From: Thermogemmatispora aurantia
GTDB taxonomy: Bacteria; Chloroflexota; Ktedonobacteria; Ktedonobacterales; Ktedonobacteraceae
Length of the DNA: 64,000 nucleotides
Direction: 5' to 3'
Assembly: GCF_008974285.1 (NCBI RefSeq)
Contig: NZ_BKZV01000006.1
Location: 124,001-188,000, forward strand
Positions 16,892 through 24,825 of the stretch are shown here, piece by piece; position 1 is the stretch's first letter, and the number at the start of each line of letters is the position of its first letter. The position numbers and the translations under genes are program-made. The notes beneath the pieces are model-generated. The model searched no databases and was not told the origin of the DNA. It was given only the letters and a program-made list of their open reading frames with translations.

Positions 16892-17164
16892 AGACAAAAC
16901 CTCGGCTCATCAGAGCCGGTCTGTGATCATTTTACCCGCAGTAACGGAGAAGGCTGGTTAAGCATTGCATTGATAAACGAAAAGGCTAGCACCGCGAGCC
17001 TTCAGGCCGGGGAAGCGGGGAAGCGAGAGCCAAAAAAGGTCTAGCGGAGCGCTGTCTTGCTGGGCGGGGGTGAAGAGAAGAGAGATCAAGAGAGGCGCCC
17101 GGGGTCAGAGACTGACCGCAGGCGCCTTGTCCAAAGGAGGAGGGGAAAAGATGATTCTATGGCT

Positions 17165-19336
17165 TCAGGTGAGCGCGCAGCTCTGGCCATTCAAGGTGAA
17201 CGAGCCTGGCGCAGGGTTACTGGTGGTCCAGCTTCCATTAAAGCCCAGCGTTGTCGCGGTACCTGGGGCCAGGAGCGCATTATAGCTCAGGCTGCTGGCG
17301 CTCACCAGGCTCCCCTGCTGGCTGAAGGTGGCATTCCAGCCCTGAGTGACCGTTTGGCCGGCACTGAAGACAAAGGTCAGCGTCCAGCCGTTGATTGTGG
17401 TTGTCCCACTGTTCGTCAAGGTAATGCTGGCCGTGAAGCCAGCGGGCCACTGGCTGGTGACGCTATAGCTCACGCGGCAGGCGTTGCCCGTCGTTGTCGC
17501 TGTCGGCGTAGGGGTGGGCGTTGTCGTAGGCCGCGCTGTCGGTGTTGGCGTGGGCGCAGGCGTAGGAGTAGCTGTCGTGCCACCGCCGGTCACCTGGGGT
17601 CCCACCTCCAGCTTGAGCGTATCGTACATAGCGCCGCCGCCGCTGCTGACCGAAGTCATTGCGAAGGCCACCGTATTGCTGCCGACCTTCAGCAGCGAGG
17701 CCGGGAAGCTAAAGACCATCAAATGGTAGTAGCCGCTCTGGTTAGCGCTGCGGTAAATTGCCGCATCATTAGTGTAGGCGGGATAGCTACCGATGGCTGT
17801 CCCGTTCACACGGATCGTTACGGCGGCGGTGCGTGTCATACCGGCCAGCGCCACCGTCAGGTGGGCGTCGCCGCTGTAGCTTTGGCTCAAAGAGAAGTTG
17901 ACATTCCAGGTCCCGACCGCCGTCTGAGCATAATACCAGTTGTTGGCTGGCGTGCTGGAGCCGATAGTGTAGGTCAGATTCGCTGGGGCCTGGTTCCAAA
18001 GACCATACTGGCGCGGCAGATTGCCCAGACGGAACTCCGCCGCCTTGCGGTCCGCGGTACCGATTTGCCAGAGGAGGGTACTATAGCGCACTGGCGTCCA
18101 GGTCAGGGTTCCCAGATTGGTACTCGTACCGCTGACGTTCACATTGTCCAGCTCGTACTGATCGGTGATATCCCCGATACTGCCACCGTTGGCCCAGGCA
18201 TAGAGACTATAGCTGCCAGGGCGCACCTGGCGAAGGGTGAAGTTCCCAGCGCTATCGGCCACCGTCGTAAAGATGTAGCTGGCACCCTGGGCGTAGACAT
18301 CGCCGCCTGGTTGGGCCAGCGTAATCTGAGCGCCGGCGGCGGGACGTCCATCGGCCAGACGCAGGGTACCCGTCACTGTGGTCCGTGTGAGCGGATAAGC
18401 CGGATTGGAGAGCCAGCTATAAGGCCACTGCTGCTGCTGGAGCGCGGCCTGGGTCTGGGCATCGCTGATGCTGCCATTGTTCAAGTAGACAAACCAGGGA
18501 CCGAAGAACTTGCCGCTGGGGATCGTCACCTCTGGTGTGCCAAAATGTGCACTGATGAGCATGTTCAGAACAACAGCATCGCCAGTACTGCTATCGACGT
18601 GAACCGTCAGATCCTGCTTCAGCGGGCCGCCATTGTTGTACTCGTGGCTGGGCGAAATCAGCCAGACGCCGTAGCCATTGCCGTAGACGCCGTGGAGCAA
18701 ATCCTGGCTCATCAGGTAGGTAGCAGCATCGTATTTCGTATAGATAGTGCCATCACTAAGCTGATAGGTTGAGTCCTGCAGCTCGGTGGCCGACTGAATC
18801 TGACTGAGCGTGGGGAAGGCAATGGCGGTCTCAACGCCGTTATAGCCTGTGCGAAAGATCGAGCCGTCGACGCGGTAGAGCGTGCGAAACTCGCCGACGG
18901 TCCCGATGCCCGTGGCCAGAAAGTAGGAGTAGAGGCCACTAATGCCACTGCGGACCACGTAGTGCAGCTCACCCCAGCTACTGATATAGGCGATATCGAC
19001 CATACTAGAGGTATTGGTCACGACAGTGAGCTGGGTGGGACTGAAGCCCGTACCGCCGTTGATCGAGCTGTAAAAGCCCTTGGCTGGCCCAATCAGCTCC
19101 TTGCCCTGCCAGACCAGCGAATAGCCAGTCCCCAAACTGTTAAATTTGATCGTAAAGATGCCATTACTGATTGTGGCAGTCATGCCGGAAACACTAAGGG
19201 TCACGGGTGAAGCGGCGTGGGCCGGCTCTCTCTGTAGCGCGGGCATTACAAGACCCCAACCTGCAACGAGAACGAGGATCAGCAAACTGGAGAGCGCGCC
19301 CGGGAGGAGCATGAGACGAAACCTGCATCTGGACAT
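17165..19336 (-). CDS. Secreted PL4 rhamnogalacturonan lyase with CBM2
   Basis: 723 residues from ATG 19336, with AAAGGAAT upstream. Residues 1-42 form a Sec signal peptide ending AHA-A. Residues about 45-330 resemble the PL4 beta-sandwich catalytic domain. Residues 340-430 are the FnIII-like middle domain (TVTGTLRLADGRPAAGAQI, GSYSLYAWANG), and 430-615 the CBM-like third domain (LWQIGTADRKAAEFRLGN is a PL4 hallmark). A Pro/Thr linker (PTPAPTPTPTARP) leads to a C-terminal family 2 carbohydrate-binding module with conserved Trp residues and two Cys. It would cleave rhamnogalacturonan-I in pectin while anchored on cellulose. Catalytic residues were not verified. Confidence 0.85.
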   Translation of the reverse strand: MSRCRFRLMLLPGALSSLLILVLVAGWGLVMPALQREPAHAASPVTLSVSGMTATISNGIFTIKFNSLGTGYSLVWQGKELIGPAKGFYSSINGGTGFSPTQLTVVTNTSSMVDIAYISSWGELHYVVRSGISGLYSYFLATGIGTVGEFRTLYRVDGSIFRTGYNGVETAIAFPTLSQIQSATELQDSTYQLSDGTIYTKYDAATYLMSQDLLHGVYGNGYGVWLISPSHEYNNGGPLKQDLTVHVDSSTGDAVVLNMLISAHFGTPEVTIPSGKFFGPWFVYLNNGSISDAQTQAALQQQQWPYSWLSNPAYPLTRTTVTGTLRLADGRPAAGAQITLAQPGGDVYAQGASYIFTTVADSAGNFTLRQVRPGSYSLYAWANGGSIGDITDQYELDNVNVSGTSTNLGTLTWTPVRYSTLLWQIGTADRKAAEFRLGNLPRQYGLWNQAPANLTYTIGSSTPANNWYYAQTAVGTWNVNFSLSQSYSGDAHLTVALAGMTRTAAVTIRVNGTAIGSYPAYTNDAAIYRSANQSGYYHLMVFSFPASLLKVGSNTVAFAMTSVSSGGGAMYDTLKLEVGPQVTGGGTTATPTPAPTPTPTARPTTTPTPTPTATTTGNACRVSYSVTSQWPAGFTASITLTNSGTTTINGWTLTFVFSAGQTVTQGWNATFSQQGSLVSASSLSYNALLAPGTATTLGFNGSWTTSNPAPGSFTLNGQSCALT

Positions 19337-19654
19337 GCTGCGATTCCTTTCTGTCTGAGGCAGACTGCTTTCATCCTGAAAAGCAGGCGTAACGCGGTTA
19401 ACCAAGGCTCCCTGAAGTTGAGGAGGGGCCTGTTCTGGCCCTTGCTAGTTCTTCTTCCCTGTGCATAGAAAAGTATACATCAAAAGACTCGCGGCTGGCA
19501 GGAGGTGAGAAGAATGTCAGACCAGGTAAAGGGTAGCAAGGCTTAGAGAGACGTTGACCTGCTTCATAAGCTTATCCTCATCCTACGAAGACGCTTTGGC
19601 TTATGGTAAAGTTTGAGAGTATAAAGATAGCAGAAAAGGAGCGGTGATCATTTC
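19337..19654. other. Divergent intergenic region PL4 / kptA
   Basis: 318 bases between divergent genes; holds the candidate kptA promoter at 19596-19625. No other element noticed. Confidence 0.4.
19596..19625 (+). promoter_or_regulatory. Candidate kptA promoter
   Basis: TTGGCT at 19596-19601, 18-base spacer, TATAAA at 19620-19625, about 30 bases before the kptA start. Confidence 0.4.
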
Positions 19655-20221
19655 ATGAAGCAGAGAGGGGAGAAGTCTATCGACTATCGCAGTCTGAGCC
19701 GGACGGTCGCGCATGCCCTGCGTCATCAGCCGGCACTGTATGGACTCCAGCTAGATGAAGAGGGGTGGGTCCCGGTCGCTGAGCTGCTGCGGGCCTTGCG
19801 TCAGCATCGGGCGAGCTGGCGCGACGTGCGAGAGGAAGATCTAGAGATCATGATAGCCAGTGCGGAGAAGCAGCGCTACGAACTGCGCGATGGGAAGATA
19901 CGAGCCCTCTACGGGCATTCGCTGCCGCGTCGTCTGCCCAAACAAGAAGCCATCCCGCCGGAGATCCTCTATCACGGAACCTCGCCGGCAGTGCTTCCCG
20001 CCATCCAACGTGAGGGACTCAAACCGATGCGCCGGCAATATGTGCATCTCTCCGTAGATATCGCTACCGCCAGACAGGTTGGAGGGCGCCGAACACCGCA
20101 GCCTGTGGTGCTGGAGGTGCGTGCGCGTGAAGCCAGCGAGCATGGTATCCGTTTCTATCGCGGGAACGACCAGGTCTGGCTGGCCGATGCCATTCCGCCG
20201 GCCTTTATCCGCTTCCTCTGA
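19655..20221 (+). CDS. kptA: RNA 2'-phosphotransferase (Tpt1/KptA)
   Basis: 188 residues, ATG 19655. It matches KptA/Tpt1 along its length: N-terminal winged-helix lobe with LSRTVAHALRHQP, LDEEGWVPVAELL, then the ADP-ribosyltransferase-like lobe with ILYHGTSPAVLPAIQREGL, RQYVHLSVDIATARQVG, VLEVRAREA, and VWLADAIPPAFI. The Arg-His-Arg-Arg catalytic set of the family appears present. KptA transfers an internal 2'-phosphate from RNA to NAD+. In eukaryotes it finishes tRNA splicing; the bacterial role is unsettled. Followed by a canonical terminator, so monocistronic. Confidence 0.93.
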   Translation: MKQRGEKSIDYRSLSRTVAHALRHQPALYGLQLDEEGWVPVAELLRALRQHRASWRDVREEDLEIMIASAEKQRYELRDGKIRALYGHSLPRRLPKQEAIPPEILYHGTSPAVLPAIQREGLKPMRRQYVHLSVDIATARQVGGRRTPQPVVLEVRAREASEHGIRFYRGNDQVWLADAIPPAFIRFL

Positions 20222-20355
20222 GCAAATGAGATCGCTGGTCAGTGCGCGTCGCCCTTTTGTGCTCGTAGCTGATCCGTTCCGCGCTCGCCGTATCTATCGC
20301 GGCCAGTCGACCGAGAGCAGAGACGACAGCCTGCTTAAGCCGCGCCTGGTGAGCC

Positions 20356-20384
20356 AGGCTGTTGTCTCCAGCAGCCTCTTTTTT
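20356..20384 (+). terminator. Rho-independent terminator of kptA
   Basis: AGGCTGTTG (20356-20364), loop TCTC, CAGCAGCCT (20369-20377), then CTTTTTT. Textbook stem and U tract. Confidence 0.8.
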
Positions 20385-20525
20385 GCGTGTTCCCTATGAA
20401 TCAATGGATGCAAGATAGGCTCTGCTGTGGTTATCCTTAATGGGAAAGAAAAATCTGCAACGTCTCTCCCATGAGGAGGAGAAACAGAGCGACCGGTATG
20501 GCACAGGAAAAGGAGCGTGATAAGT

Positions 20526-21077
20526 ATGATGACCGGTTATCAGATCTCGCAACACTCGTGGTGGATACTGGCCATACGCGGAGTAGCGGCCATTCTCTTC
20601 GGTATTGCAGCTCTGCTCTGGCCTCATCTTACCCTTCTGGTATTGATTTACCTCTTTGGTGCCTATGCCCTTGTTGATGGTCTTGTCGCCGTGGCTGTGG
20701 CGCTCCAGGAGCGCAACATTGTTGGCCACTGGTGGATTCTGCTGATTGAAGGGCTGGCCGGCATTTTGGTGGGCCTGCTGGCCTTCTTCTGGCCGGGCAT
20801 TACAGCCCTGGTCTTGCTAACCCTGATAGCCATCTGGGCCATCTTCACGGGCGTGATCGAGGTGGCGGCGGCCCTGAGTTTCCGACGTGCGTTCGGCTTG
20901 GAATGGACGCTGGTCCTGGGTGGCGTGGTCTCCATCCTCTTAGGGATTGCCCTGGCCTTGAGTCCTGCGGCTGGCTTACTGGCGCTGGTCTGGCTGATTG
21001 GCCTCTACGCCATTGTCTTTGGCGTTCTGCTGCTCATCCGGGCCTTCCAGTTCCGCTCCGTGCTCTCCTCGTGGTGA
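20526..21077 (+). CDS. HdeD family acid-resistance membrane protein
   Basis: 183 residues from ATG 20526, AAGGAG at 20510-20515. Six predicted hydrophobic segments in three repeating pairs, each starting W-L..RG-A-I-FGI-AL or W-LVLGGVVSILLGIALAL, the DUF308/HdeD pattern. In Escherichia coli HdeD helps acid resistance at high density; for Chloroflexota the role is only inferred from family. Single-gene unit followed by the strong promoter at 21164. Confidence 0.85.
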   Translation: MMTGYQISQHSWWILAIRGVAAILFGIAALLWPHLTLLVLIYLFGAYALVDGLVAVAVALQERNIVGHWWILLIEGLAGILVGLLAFFWPGITALVLLTLIAIWAIFTGVIEVAAALSFRRAFGLEWTLVLGGVVSILLGIALALSPAAGLLALVWLIGLYAIVFGVLLLIRAFQFRSVLSSW

Positions 21078-21163
21078 GAGAGCGTGCGGAGGGTCTGGGG
21101 AGCGCGAGCTGAAGCCCGCCCTGGCTCGCTCTGCAAGGAGGTCCCCAACAAGTCCTATGCCCT

Positions 21164-21192
21164 TTGTCCGCTCTGACACGCTTTGATATAAT
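21164..21192 (+). promoter_or_regulatory. Promoter with extended -10
   Basis: TTGTCC at 21164-21169, 17-base spacer, TATAAT at 21187-21192 preceded by TGA (extended -10). Drives the gene at 21253. Confidence 0.6.
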
Positions 21193-21252
21193 GCCCTCAT
21201 CTCACACCACATTCTCCTGGTGCAAAGCAGGCAAGGGGCGAGAAAAGAGGCA

Positions 21253-22344
21253 ATGGCCAGAAAGATCATCGTGCTGTTGCTGGCAGTCAGCGGGCTGGTG
21301 GGCCTGGGGCTGGGCTATGTCTGGGGCGGCTTGCAGAGCTATGCCCACTATCAGCAGGCGAGTCTGGCGGATCGCCAACACTGTGGTGGCCAGCTCCCGG
21401 TACGTGTTTGTGTGAATGCTCCCCAGGAGGTGTTTTCCGCCTTTTATCCCTCTTACCTGCACACCGGGAGCCCTGTCGTAGAGGTGTTCTTCAGCAGCCT
21501 GGCTGGCCCGCAGCCACTGCGTATCAGCGTAGCCATCGCTGGTTTTTCGCAGATGGAGACACGCACGGTGAGTGCGGTGGAGCGGATGCAGAGCGCGGGC
21601 TTTGTGCCACCACTGCTGAATGGGGTCCTGCAAAGGCTGACCAGTGATCGTCAGACCCAGCTGCAGGTGACGGTCACCGATGTGCGTGGTACTCGCTATT
21701 ACAGCAATGCCATCCCCTTGCAGCTCCATTCGCGGCGCCTGATGGCCTGGTCGGCGGCCAATCGATTACGCATCGCGGCCTGGATAACGCCGACTGCTTC
21801 CGCAGTCGAGGAGCTGGTAACGCGCGCGACGGCCTACCTTCCTCAGCAGCCGCCGCCGGCTCCGCTGGCGATGACGGGCTATTCGGGGACGATTCTGCGT
21901 CAGGTCCTTGATCAGGTAGATGCCATCTTCGATGCGCTACGACTCGACTATGGCCTACGTTGCCAGCGCCAGGGTGTCCCCTATGCTGGACCGGAGAGCA
22001 CAGCCTCGGCAACCCAGGCCATTCGCCTTCCTTCCGAGGTCCTCCAGCAGGGCAGTGGCTCGGATGTCGAGGTAACGCTCTTGCTGGCTTCGGCGGTGGA
22101 AAGTATTGGCCTGCATGCTGTCATTGTGGTGTTGCCCGATCGCACCTTACTCGGGGTAGCGCTCTCCCCCGATGAACAGGGTTTTGGTTATTGGGATGCG
22201 AGTCAGCTGAGTGCTGCTATGACAGGCGATGCCGTGAATATTGCCAGCGATGCGCTCTATGCTAAGGAAGAGAAGCAGGGTGCTGTCATCGACAGGATTC
22301 TGGTTTCTGAGGCTCGCCATGCCGGCGTTGAGCCGATGCTCTAG
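21253..22344 (+). CDS. Secreted/anchored protein with degenerate transglutaminase-like domain
   Basis: 363 residues from ATG 21253. Residues 1-27 are a signal anchor (KIIVLLLAVSGLVGLGLGYV). The middle is a beta-rich extracytoplasmic region. The C-terminal 130 residues resemble bacterial transglutaminase-like domains: QAIRLPSEVLQQGSGSDVEV, then LLLASAVESIGLHAVIVVLP and RTLLGVAL. In active members the segment reads G-(D/S)-C-D; here the nucleophile Cys is replaced (GSGSDVE). So a binding or structural role is more likely than catalysis. The FHA membrane protein follows after about 100 bases and is probably co-transcribed. Assignment is by pattern only. Confidence 0.65.
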   Translation: MARKIIVLLLAVSGLVGLGLGYVWGGLQSYAHYQQASLADRQHCGGQLPVRVCVNAPQEVFSAFYPSYLHTGSPVVEVFFSSLAGPQPLRISVAIAGFSQMETRTVSAVERMQSAGFVPPLLNGVLQRLTSDRQTQLQVTVTDVRGTRYYSNAIPLQLHSRRLMAWSAANRLRIAAWITPTASAVEELVTRATAYLPQQPPPAPLAMTGYSGTILRQVLDQVDAIFDALRLDYGLRCQRQGVPYAGPESTASATQAIRLPSEVLQQGSGSDVEVTLLLASAVESIGLHAVIVVLPDRTLLGVALSPDEQGFGYWDASQLSAAMTGDAVNIASDALYAKEEKQGAVIDRILVSEARHAGVEPML

Positions 22345-22447
22345 AGCGATGGGGCGTGTGTAAGGAGGGAGTGCTACGAGTAGCGTTGCTTTCCCTGAAT
22401 GGTTTAGCTTCGGTTGCTACGGTGGCCTCCTCTGTTGCTTACTTACG

Positions 22448-23821
22448 ATGGCCGGAGAGGTCGCCTATAAGCTGCTGGGCCGCCGCGGAACGAGACGCCA
22501 GCTCGCTGGAGCGCTGCTGGTGGGGGGGTTATCTGCTCTGTTGATTGCTCCCGCCCTTATCTGGTTTTATCTGCGTTTTATACCCCTGCAACCAGCACTC
22601 CCGCCTGCGGAGGTGGCGGCCATGCTAGCCTATGTGGCCCTGTGTGGCTGGGGACTGCCGCTGACCACAGCCCTGGGATACGGCCTCTTCGCGACGCCTC
22701 TTTCCGTCGCGCTCCACGGGACCCGCGCCCTGACGCGCAACCTGAGTGCTCCCCAGCTGGCAGCATCTCCGGCTCCCTATGCGCCGCATCCGCCTGGCGT
22801 GACTGCTCCTTTTGTCTTCAATGCCGACACGCCTTGGGGGTGGCTGGAGCATCGCAATGGCCGCTTGCAGGGTCAACGGCTGGCTCTGACGCGCGCTTTT
22901 GTGCGCCTGGGGCGCGGAGAAGAAAACGATATCTGGCTCGATGATGATCTGGCCTCGCGCTATCACGCCGAACTGATCTGGGATAATGGCCTGGTGTATG
23001 TGACTGACTGCCACAGTCTGAACGGTGTCTTTCTCAATGGACAGCGCGTCTCTGGTTCTGCCCCCGTGCACTCGGGCGATATCCTAGAGATCGGCTCCTT
23101 GCGCTTCCTCTTTGAGCTGGCCACGCCGCCGCGCGCGGCGGCCCCGACTGAGGATGATCCTTTGCTCCGCCATCCTCATCCGCTGCGCCCGGTGCGCCTG
23201 CGTAAGAGTGAGGCCGCTTCGCCAGTCACCGCGCCGCCGGTGACGCCCCCAACGCTAACCACGGCCTGGGAGCCTCCATTTGAGGCCAGACCCACGCTCG
23301 ACGAGCCGCAAGCCTTGCTCCGGCAGACGCCGCTGCCCTCCTTCTCAGAGGCCCCCCAGACCGTCACCACGCCCTCGGAGGCTCTGCCTGCGATGCGCGC
23401 GGTGACCCATCTCTTGCTCATCTGCAATGGGACCCTGGTGGGCCGCAGCTTCGTGTGCAACGGGCCGGCCCTGGTGATCGGCGCTGATCCAGGCTGCGAG
23501 GTCTACCTCCAAGATCCTTCCTTGGCCCCGCGCCATGCTCTCTTGCTGGTACGCTCTGAGAGCCTCTATCTCCAGGACCTGACCGATGGCGCGACGCTAG
23601 TGAATGGGGAGCCGCTCAGCGGGCCACGCTTGCTGGAAAGTGGTGATCTGCTGCAGTTAGGGGCCGTGCTGCTTCAATACAGACCCCTGGTCAGCTCGCC
23701 AGTAGCGGGCACGAGTGCGGGAGCCTCCGCCTCCAATGAATCGCTCTTTTCTGCAGCCCAGCCGCAGCTACAGTCACCGGTGCAGCCGCAAGCACAGCAG
23801 TTCTGGCCCCCAGAACATTGA
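22448..23821 (+). CDS. Membrane protein with two FHA domains
   Basis: 457 residues from ATG 22448. Two hydrophobic segments at residues 20-45 and 55-80. FHA domain 1 at about 140-215 (VRLGRGEENDIWL, RYHAELIW, HSLNGVFLNGQRV) keeps the G-R and S/H-N-G residues for phosphothreonine binding. FHA domain 2 at about 330-420 (LVIGADPGCEVYLQDPSLAPRHALLLV, GATLVNGEPL) lacks the Arg of the GR motif. Between them is a Pro-rich linker. No ribosome-binding site is near the ATG; a good AAGGAGGG at 22362 precedes a different frame, so start is uncertain. Likely operon with the preceding gene; signalling scaffold inferred. Confidence 0.8.
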   Translation: MAGEVAYKLLGRRGTRRQLAGALLVGGLSALLIAPALIWFYLRFIPLQPALPPAEVAAMLAYVALCGWGLPLTTALGYGLFATPLSVALHGTRALTRNLSAPQLAASPAPYAPHPPGVTAPFVFNADTPWGWLEHRNGRLQGQRLALTRAFVRLGRGEENDIWLDDDLASRYHAELIWDNGLVYVTDCHSLNGVFLNGQRVSGSAPVHSGDILEIGSLRFLFELATPPRAAAPTEDDPLLRHPHPLRPVRLRKSEAASPVTAPPVTPPTLTTAWEPPFEARPTLDEPQALLRQTPLPSFSEAPQTVTTPSEALPAMRAVTHLLLICNGTLVGRSFVCNGPALVIGADPGCEVYLQDPSLAPRHALLLVRSESLYLQDLTDGATLVNGEPLSGPRLLESGDLLQLGAVLLQYRPLVSSPVAGTSAGASASNESLFSAAQPQLQSPVQPQAQQFWPPEH

Positions 23822-23844
23822 GTCTTGCTTGCTTCCGCTCCGCC

Positions 23845-24597
23845 CTACCAGTCCAGACGGATCTGGGCGGCGGCGTTGCGAGCGAGCAGCGGCTTGCCCT
23901 GACCCGGGTAGAGATAGTAAATCTGGAGATCACGCAGCACGCGCAGCGTCTCCTGCTGACCCCGCTGGTCGCTGCTAGCGTGGAGGATGGGCATCCCTCC
24001 CTCGGTCGTGCTGATCGCGGCCCCGCCGATTAACTCCCAGGAAAAAGGATTATAGAGGCAAAAATAGCCGCGTGCCGCTCCACTGGTGGCGATCACGCGC
24101 CAATCCTCGTGGTGTGGCAGGCCGCCGACATCTTGCAGCCAGATACTGACCTGGCGTAGATGAGGGGCGGTAAGAGCGAACAAGGCATCGAGCGAGAATA
24201 GCTCACCGGTGCGAAAGGGTAGAGGAATGCTCAGATTACCGCCTTCGTACCCGCGGCCTTCCTCTCCCGGGGAGGAAGCACGGTTCCTCGTCTTGGAGAG
24301 CGCGGCGACTGGCGCTGCGCAGCGCTGACGCAGCGTCTCGATACCCCCGCTTTGGTTTGTCTCCAGGCTGGTCAGCACAATCAGATCGATATCGGTGGGC
24401 GAGCGCCTCAAAAAGCGCTCGATGTAGTACAGGATCAACTGCCCATTCAAGGAGGAGCGAGGATCGACGACCACCAGACCGCCATCGTCGATCAGGTAGG
24501 TGTTGAGCATGCCAAAGCGGTCGGTGATCGTATGCACCTGGCGAAGCTTCTGGGCGGTCCGGGTCGGGGCTTCCTGCCCGGGCGAAATAGCAGTCAT
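23845..24597 (-). CDS. MBL-fold pseudo-enzyme lacking metal ligands
   Basis: 250 residues from ATG 24597. The fold of metallo-beta-lactamase proteins is visible: MLNTYLIDDGGLVVVDPRSS, LIVLTSLETNQSGGIETL where HxHxDH should be, and YLYPGQGKPLL where the YPGHG His should be; GAAISTTEGG replaces the GD segment. All His/Asp ligands appear lost while the scaffold is preserved, so a non-catalytic or differently active protein is inferred. Convergent with the FHA gene (23 bases between stops) and divergent from the FabH-like gene. Confidence 0.7.
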   Translation of the reverse strand: MTAISPGQEAPTRTAQKLRQVHTITDRFGMLNTYLIDDGGLVVVDPRSSLNGQLILYYIERFLRRSPTDIDLIVLTSLETNQSGGIETLRQRCAAPVAALSKTRNRASSPGEEGRGYEGGNLSIPLPFRTGELFSLDALFALTAPHLRQVSIWLQDVGGLPHHEDWRVIATSGAARGYFCLYNPFSWELIGGAAISTTEGGMPILHASSDQRGQQETLRVLRDLQIYYLYPGQGKPLLARNAAAQIRLDW

Positions 24598-24759
24598 GCG
24601 TCTCTCCCCTCTGATAGCGCGATAGCTGCCTTTCCTATCCTATCACCCAGGTCAAGTGAGAGCGGAGCCGGGCGGCGCCATCAGGCTGTGTTGCCGCTGC
24701 CTCTCTTACTCAGAGTGGTGGCTAGAAGATCGGCGCTAAGGACGGGAGCAGCGGCAATG

Positions 24760-24768
24760 TGGTATACT
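24760..24768 (+). promoter_or_regulatory. Extended -10 element for FabH-like gene
   Basis: TGGTATACT at 24760-24768, same extended -10 form as at 4801-4809; no clear -35. About 58 bases ahead of the ATG. Confidence 0.4.
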
Positions 24769-24825
24769 TGGAATAATCGGTCTTATGCCTGATCATGGAA
24801 CCTCATTGAGGGAGTTCATCAAGCA

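Noticed and set aside
17057..18772. 571-codon rightward open frame
   Set aside because: Antisense shadow of the PL4 lyase gene in a GC-rich genome.
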